Positions 60,310 through 64,000 of a DNA stretch of 64,000 nt are shown here, one piece after another; the stretch's first letter is position 1; each line of letters starts with the position of its first letter. This DNA comes from Amblyornis subalaris (Eukaryota; Chordata; Aves; Passeriformes; Ptilonorhynchidae). A program made the translations under genes and the position numbers. Location of the stretch: positions 7,120,403 through 7,184,402 of the forward strand of contig JACAXG010000024.1 of NCBI GenBank assembly GCA_018881555.1, in the 5' to 3' direction. The notes beneath the pieces are model-generated. The model had not been told where the DNA came from. It saw nothing but the letters and a program-made list of their open reading frames with translations, and did not search any database.

Positions 60310-60361
60310 CAGTCCGTTGCAGTACTTGGGTTTCCCATTGATTGTCCGCATGCTCTTGATC
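60310..60361 (-). other. Weak candidate exon (unrecognised)
   Basis: On the minus strand a pyrimidine-rich stretch ends in CCGCCGACAG, followed by 52 bases and a GTGAAT donor-like site. In one frame it reads IKSMRTINGKPKYCNGL, which is more protein-like than its surroundings, but I recognise no family. There is an in-frame stop a few codons upstream of the putative acceptor. It could be chance. Confidence 0.12.
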
Positions 60362-60519
60362 CTGTCGGCGGGATTTTAGGGGTGAAACAGGGGAGGCTTT
60401 GGGGTGACCGCTTCAATCTGTAATTAATTAAGGGGGGGGCAGCAACAGTACCGAGGTCCGTCAGCAGGTGGCAGCAGCGACACAGAGCCCATCCATATGC
60501 CAGGTTTGCCCGTAACAGT

Positions 60520-61750
60520 GAGCGGAGAGAAAAGTCGGGGTAGACAGAGGGAGGAATTAATCACCAGGCACAAAGGCACTGGGGACAGAGGGAGATGAAG
60601 ATGCCAGGGAATAGCGGTGGGTGCAGGAGAAAGAGGGTGGAATGAACGAATAGGGACAGGGGGCTGGACAAACAGATGCAAAAGGTCAAAACTAGCAGCA
60701 GGGTACAGGGCAGAGAGGAAGGATTAAAAAATGGGCACAGCAAGATGGATGGAGAGAGAAGAAAAAAGGAAAAAGCAACAGGCTGTGCAGCAGGAAGGAA
60801 TTAAACACAGGGGTGGGAAGCAATAAGATGCGGGGGGTGCGTGGGATTCAAAGCGAGGGACAGGGAAAAGGAGAAGGAGAGGCAGAGGAAGAAACTGAAT
60901 CACACCATCCACAGGACTGAGAAGGAAGAAACTGCACCACACGGACTGGAAGCAGGACAAAGAGAGTCACTGAAATTAAAAATACTGATGGGCTACAAGA
61001 CAGAGGGGAAGGAATGAAAAAAGAGGGAACTGGAGCTGGAGCCAGGCAGAGAGAGATGGAGAAACTAAAAACAGCCAGGGGCAACAGGGCAGAGAGAGAG
61101 AGAAAAAGGGGAAAACAGGGGTATGGAGCCAAACACAGCGATGGCAAAATAATATGATAGCAATGGGCTAACGGAGGGAGAGTGAGAAATGAAAAGATAA
61201 AGACCTGACACAGCATCCCCTACACAGGAAGCATAGCAACAGCTAGGGAGGGAGGAATTAAAACAGGGACAGGGAGCCAGAGGTGGGCAGGAGAAAGAAA
61301 GATGGGCCTCAGGGAAGGGAAGGAGGAATTAAAGATTGTGATCCAGTACCGGACTGGGAGATGGAAAAAGAAGCAATTGAAAAACAAGGAGCAGAAGCTG
61401 GAAAAAGGAGGAACAGAGAAAGAACAGATCCCAGTAGGCCACAGGACAGATAGAGGGGCAGGGAGCAGAACAAAGAGAGATGGAGAAAGAAACAGACTCA
61501 CACCGTGCTACAGAGCCAAGAGGGAGAACCTTGAACAGGGACAGGCCACCAGACAGAGAGACACAGAGACAGGAGAAACACCAACGGGCTCCAGGAGAGA
61601 GAGGGAGGCACTCCAAAATACTGTCTGGGAGCCAGAGAGAGAGAAAGAGAGACTGCAAAGGAAAAAGAAGCCAGGGGCTAGAGGACAAAGAGAGGGACAA
61701 AGAACCTCTCAGAGCAAGATGGAGAAAGGAGCTACAGGGGAGCCAAAATA
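60520..61750 (+). repeat. Degenerate purine-rich minisatellite
   Basis: About 1.2 kb with strong A/G bias on the plus strand. Loosely repeated units of roughly 40 bases contain GACAGAGGGAGGAATTAA or GAGATGGAGAAA, then ACAGGGACAGGG and a GGCTACAGGAC-type link. GGAATTAA-type cores are near 60553, 60797, 61250 and 61324. Open frames of 149 and 218 codons here are low-complexity Glu/Arg/Lys/Gln translations of the repeat. Confidence 0.7.
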
Positions 61751-62878
61751 AAAAATTTCAGCGCTGTGGGAAAGAGAGGGGGGCCAGGGCAGGTGTAAGG
61801 AGCACCCTGGGACACACAAGAGGGGAGACAGGGCCCAGAGGNCCCAGGACTCACCACAGCTCTCTTTCTTGGCATTGCTGGGAGAATTTGCCATCTTTCT
61901 CCTTCTCTCCTCCCTTCCTCTCCTGTAATTCCAGCTGCTGGGCTGTCCTCTCATCTAAGAGAATAGGTGAGTGTCCCGCATCTCTTATGAGACAAGGCTT
62001 CCCAGGCACACGACCCACACACTGCAGCCATCCCACACTGTGGTCACACAGAGCAACTCACAAGGCACAGCCTCCAGTTGCCAGGGGACTGTCACACACA
62101 GAGAGCCAGCCAGGACGTTCCAGGTCCCGTAGCTGACCCCTCGTGGTTTTGCCCCTAGAGACAAACAGGTCCCCTCACATCCTGAGCTGGTCCCTGGAGA
62201 TCTGCTTGTCCCCAGCTCCCAGGCCTTCCCCTGTACACCAGCTGGTCCATCACACTCACACATTTGCACTAACTCTAGTTGCTGACTACCTCTTTATTTT
62301 CCCATACTTGTTCCTCCCCTAAGTTTCTCATAATAACTTCATCATTTCTTTTACAAACCCAGTTGACTTTTTCCCGTGTTGGATCCTGCTCCTTTTCCTT
62401 CCCTCTGGACAGGTGCCTGGGAGGTATGACCCTGCCCAGCCAGCCCCCCAGCCCAACTCGCTCCAGCAAGGGACCTGAGCAGAGTCACAATTCCAGTGCC
62501 TTCTTCCAGTGTCTGTGCTGGGGATGAGACAGTCTCAACTGATTGCAGTTATTGGGAGTATGTGGGGCAGGCATGTCAGGTGAGAAGTGAGCTCTCACCA
62601 GATGAACTTTTATCACATAGCTTAACAGTTTCACAGAACAAAAAACCTGCAAAATTATCTGGAAACCCTCAGGCACACTGTAAATGCGGCTGTTAGCCAA
62701 GTAAGCAAACAGTACAGAACTGGGGGAGGGCTGTGTAAGAAATGGAGGGGGGAACAAGAAAACAATGGTCCCAGCACCTTTCTGCAAAATGTTATTTGAA
62801 AGAGAAATAGCAGTTGGCTGTGGGGCAGAGAATAACTCTTAAGGTGAGCCAAATGTGAGACCTGAAAGAGGGGTCTCA
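61751..62878. other. Spacer between minisatellite and LTR, no gene recognised
   Basis: Mixed-composition unique sequence. A splice-like pair at 61933-61967 is noted as a finding. No recognised repeat or coding exon. Confidence 0.3.
62873..62878 (+). repeat. 5' target-site duplication of the solo LTR
   Basis: GTCTCA immediately precedes the LTR and is repeated exactly at 63155-63160 after it. A 6-bp duplication is usual for alpharetrovirus and ERVK-type integrases. Confidence 0.85.
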
Positions 62879-63154
62879 TGTGGAGAGTTAGGGATATGCG
62901 TGCGGAAGATATCGGGCTGTAACGGTCAGCCAGGACCCCCTCCCCTCTCGCAGTCTGACCTTCGCTCCCTGCCCGGCCGCACCTAACCGGATGTGAGCAG
63001 AAGGAAGTGACGCTCACAGCCCAAGCCATAAAAACCCTTGTAACCCTGCAATAAACGCCATTTGCTATCCACCACATTGGTGTCCAGGAGCATATGGACC
63101 GAGTGGCCCAGGGGTAGGGCTGCCGTGCCGGACTCGAACCAGGCNGCCGCAACA
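62879..63154 (+). mobile_element. Solo LTR, ERVK / alpharetrovirus-like
   Basis: The element runs from TGTGGAGAG to CCGCAACA (TG...CA ends, 276 bp) and is flanked by the perfect 6-bp duplication GTCTCA. A polyadenylation signal with CAATAAACGCCATTT is followed by CACCACATTGGTGTCC, which closely resembles the R/U5 boundary of the avian leukosis/sarcoma group; a TATA-like CATAAAAACC lies about 25 bp upstream of that signal. No tRNA primer site or internal genes follow, so this is a solo LTR left by LTR-LTR recombination. Exact duplications suggest a fairly recent insertion. It may retain promoter and polyadenylation activity on the plus strand. Confidence 0.9.
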
Positions 63155-63160
63155 GTCTCA
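63155..63160 (+). repeat. 3' target-site duplication of the solo LTR
   Basis: GTCTCA, identical to 62873-62878. Confidence 0.85.
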
Positions 63161-64000
63161 AAAAGTAGAATGGGGGTGATGATGAGGGAAACTGAACTGG
63201 TCGCATGCCAGAAAAAAAAAGAGGGGAAGCCGGTTTGACGGCATCATTCCCAGGGTGTTTCTGCATACTTTAGCCATCCCCGGAGGGAAAGAACTGCTGA
63301 TGTGGTCAGAGCCACCAGGAGAGCTGGGCTGCACCAGTGATTTAGAGCAGGAATAGTCTCTACTTCACAAACAGCGAGGCAGCTCCACAGAATCTGGTGT
63401 AAGACTGTCCTGCACATTTCAACTGCAGATACATCAGACAAGGCAAAATTTTTTCCAAAATCCATCTGCATCCAGTGAAGCTGCAGAAGTTGCATTTAGG
63501 TATGCATTCATTTCACTCAGTTCCCCAGCTTTTATTCACATTCATTCAATTTATTCAACTTCATTCACACTGTCAAAACCCCATACTCATAGCTCCTGAG
63601 GGGTGCTGGTTTCACCAGGATCCATGTTGCAAGTAACATAAGGGAAGGTGGGCACCAAGCATCACACCCTCTTGGTATCTCTTGTGTTATTTTCCACTGG
63701 CAGTGGCAAACTGCCTTGGAAGGGTCTTTTATGAAAGCTAGTAGGACCCAGAACTGACTGTGGTGGCATCCTTGTGTTTCACAGTCTGGCTACTTCTGCC
63801 TCCATGCACGTCATGGAACTTCTTTGCCCATTTTCTGTGTTTCCTCATTCTATGGTCTGCTTCCAGTTGGATCAACAGGAAAGAAATGGCATTTGTGACA
63901 TGCTGTAGCTTCCTGCCACGTCCAGCTGTCAGATGGTAGGATTTTCTGCTGACAAGTTGTCTATGCTACAGTGCTGGTTTGAACATGAACCAGCAGGGGA
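63161..64000. other. Intergenic DNA to window end
   Basis: Unique sequence. The last 30 bases hold a perfect 8-bp inverted repeat (TGCTGGTT at 63972-63979, AACCAGCA at 63988-63995). No gene recognised. Confidence 0.35.

Noticed and set aside
59881..60351. 156-codon minus-strand frame with hydrophobic 7-residue repeats
   Set aside because: Explained by the 21-bp tandem period, which is a multiple of three.
61302..62136. 149- and 218-codon plus-strand frames
   Set aside because: They translate the purine-rich minisatellite (Glu/Arg/Lys/Gln low complexity) and then run into unrelated sequence.
63120..63145. tRNA-like B-box (GGTTCGAGTC on the minus strand)
   Set aside because: Lies inside the U5 of the solo LTR; no matching A-box at proper spacing, no cloverleaf, and no SINE-type tail.
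62655..63266. 203-codon minus-strand frame
   Set aside because: It spans the solo LTR in antisense and both flanks, so it is a shadow, not a gene.
63972..63995. Possible start of another LTR at the window end (TGCTGGTTTGAAC)
   Set aside because: Only about 30 bases are visible; the inverted repeat is suggestive but no LTR landmark can be verified.

Overview
The window is nuclear DNA from a bird. This is shown by several CR1 LINE fragments with the avian 3' end, a solo LTR with an R/U5 region like the avian alpharetrovirus group, an avian ERVL-type LTR, decayed amniote repeats (MIR-like SINEs, old CR1/L3) and one compact vertebrate CpG island. Scattered single n's show a draft assembly. I cannot name the species. 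Nothing prokaryotic is present: the long open frames lie in GC-rich, low-complexity or repeat DNA and do not read as genes.

The one gene I can identify is ETV6 (TEL), on the minus strand. Its first coding exon is at 30885-30917. It encodes MSETPAQCCIK and is followed by a consensus 5' splice site. It sits inside a TATA-less CpG island at about 30440-31930. Everything left of it (1-30884) is best read as the 5' part of the long ETV6 intron 1; exon 2 was not found in the window. Everything right of the island (about 31.9-64 kb) is 5' flanking or intergenic DNA in which I recognise no further gene.

Layout: 1-30884 is AT-rich ETV6 intron 1 with old MIR-like SINEs, one ancient CR1/L3 fragment and a few candidate conserved blocks. 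30440-31930 is the CpG-island promoter and exon 1. 32.6-33.6 kb holds two CR1 fragments of different age. 33.6-46.9 kb is mostly unique sequence with MIR-like fossils and an (AAT)n microsatellite. 46.9-56.4 kb is retroelement-rich (four CR1 copies, one ERVL-type LTR, an ancient palindromic repeat). 56.4-61.8 kb changes character: four unrelated minisatellites follow in succession. They are a ~92-bp dimeric array, a 36-bp GC-rich array, a 21-bp array and a purine-rich degenerate array. 62879-63154 is a solo ERVK/alpharetrovirus-like LTR with perfect 6-bp target-site duplications.

I did not find a new multi-gene system. The most noteworthy items are the array that replaces the 3' end of a CR1 copy, the minisatellite cluster as a whole (real instability or an assembly join), an IRF-like inverted repeat abutting a CRE-like site in the ETV6 promoter, and the intact-boundary solo LTR.
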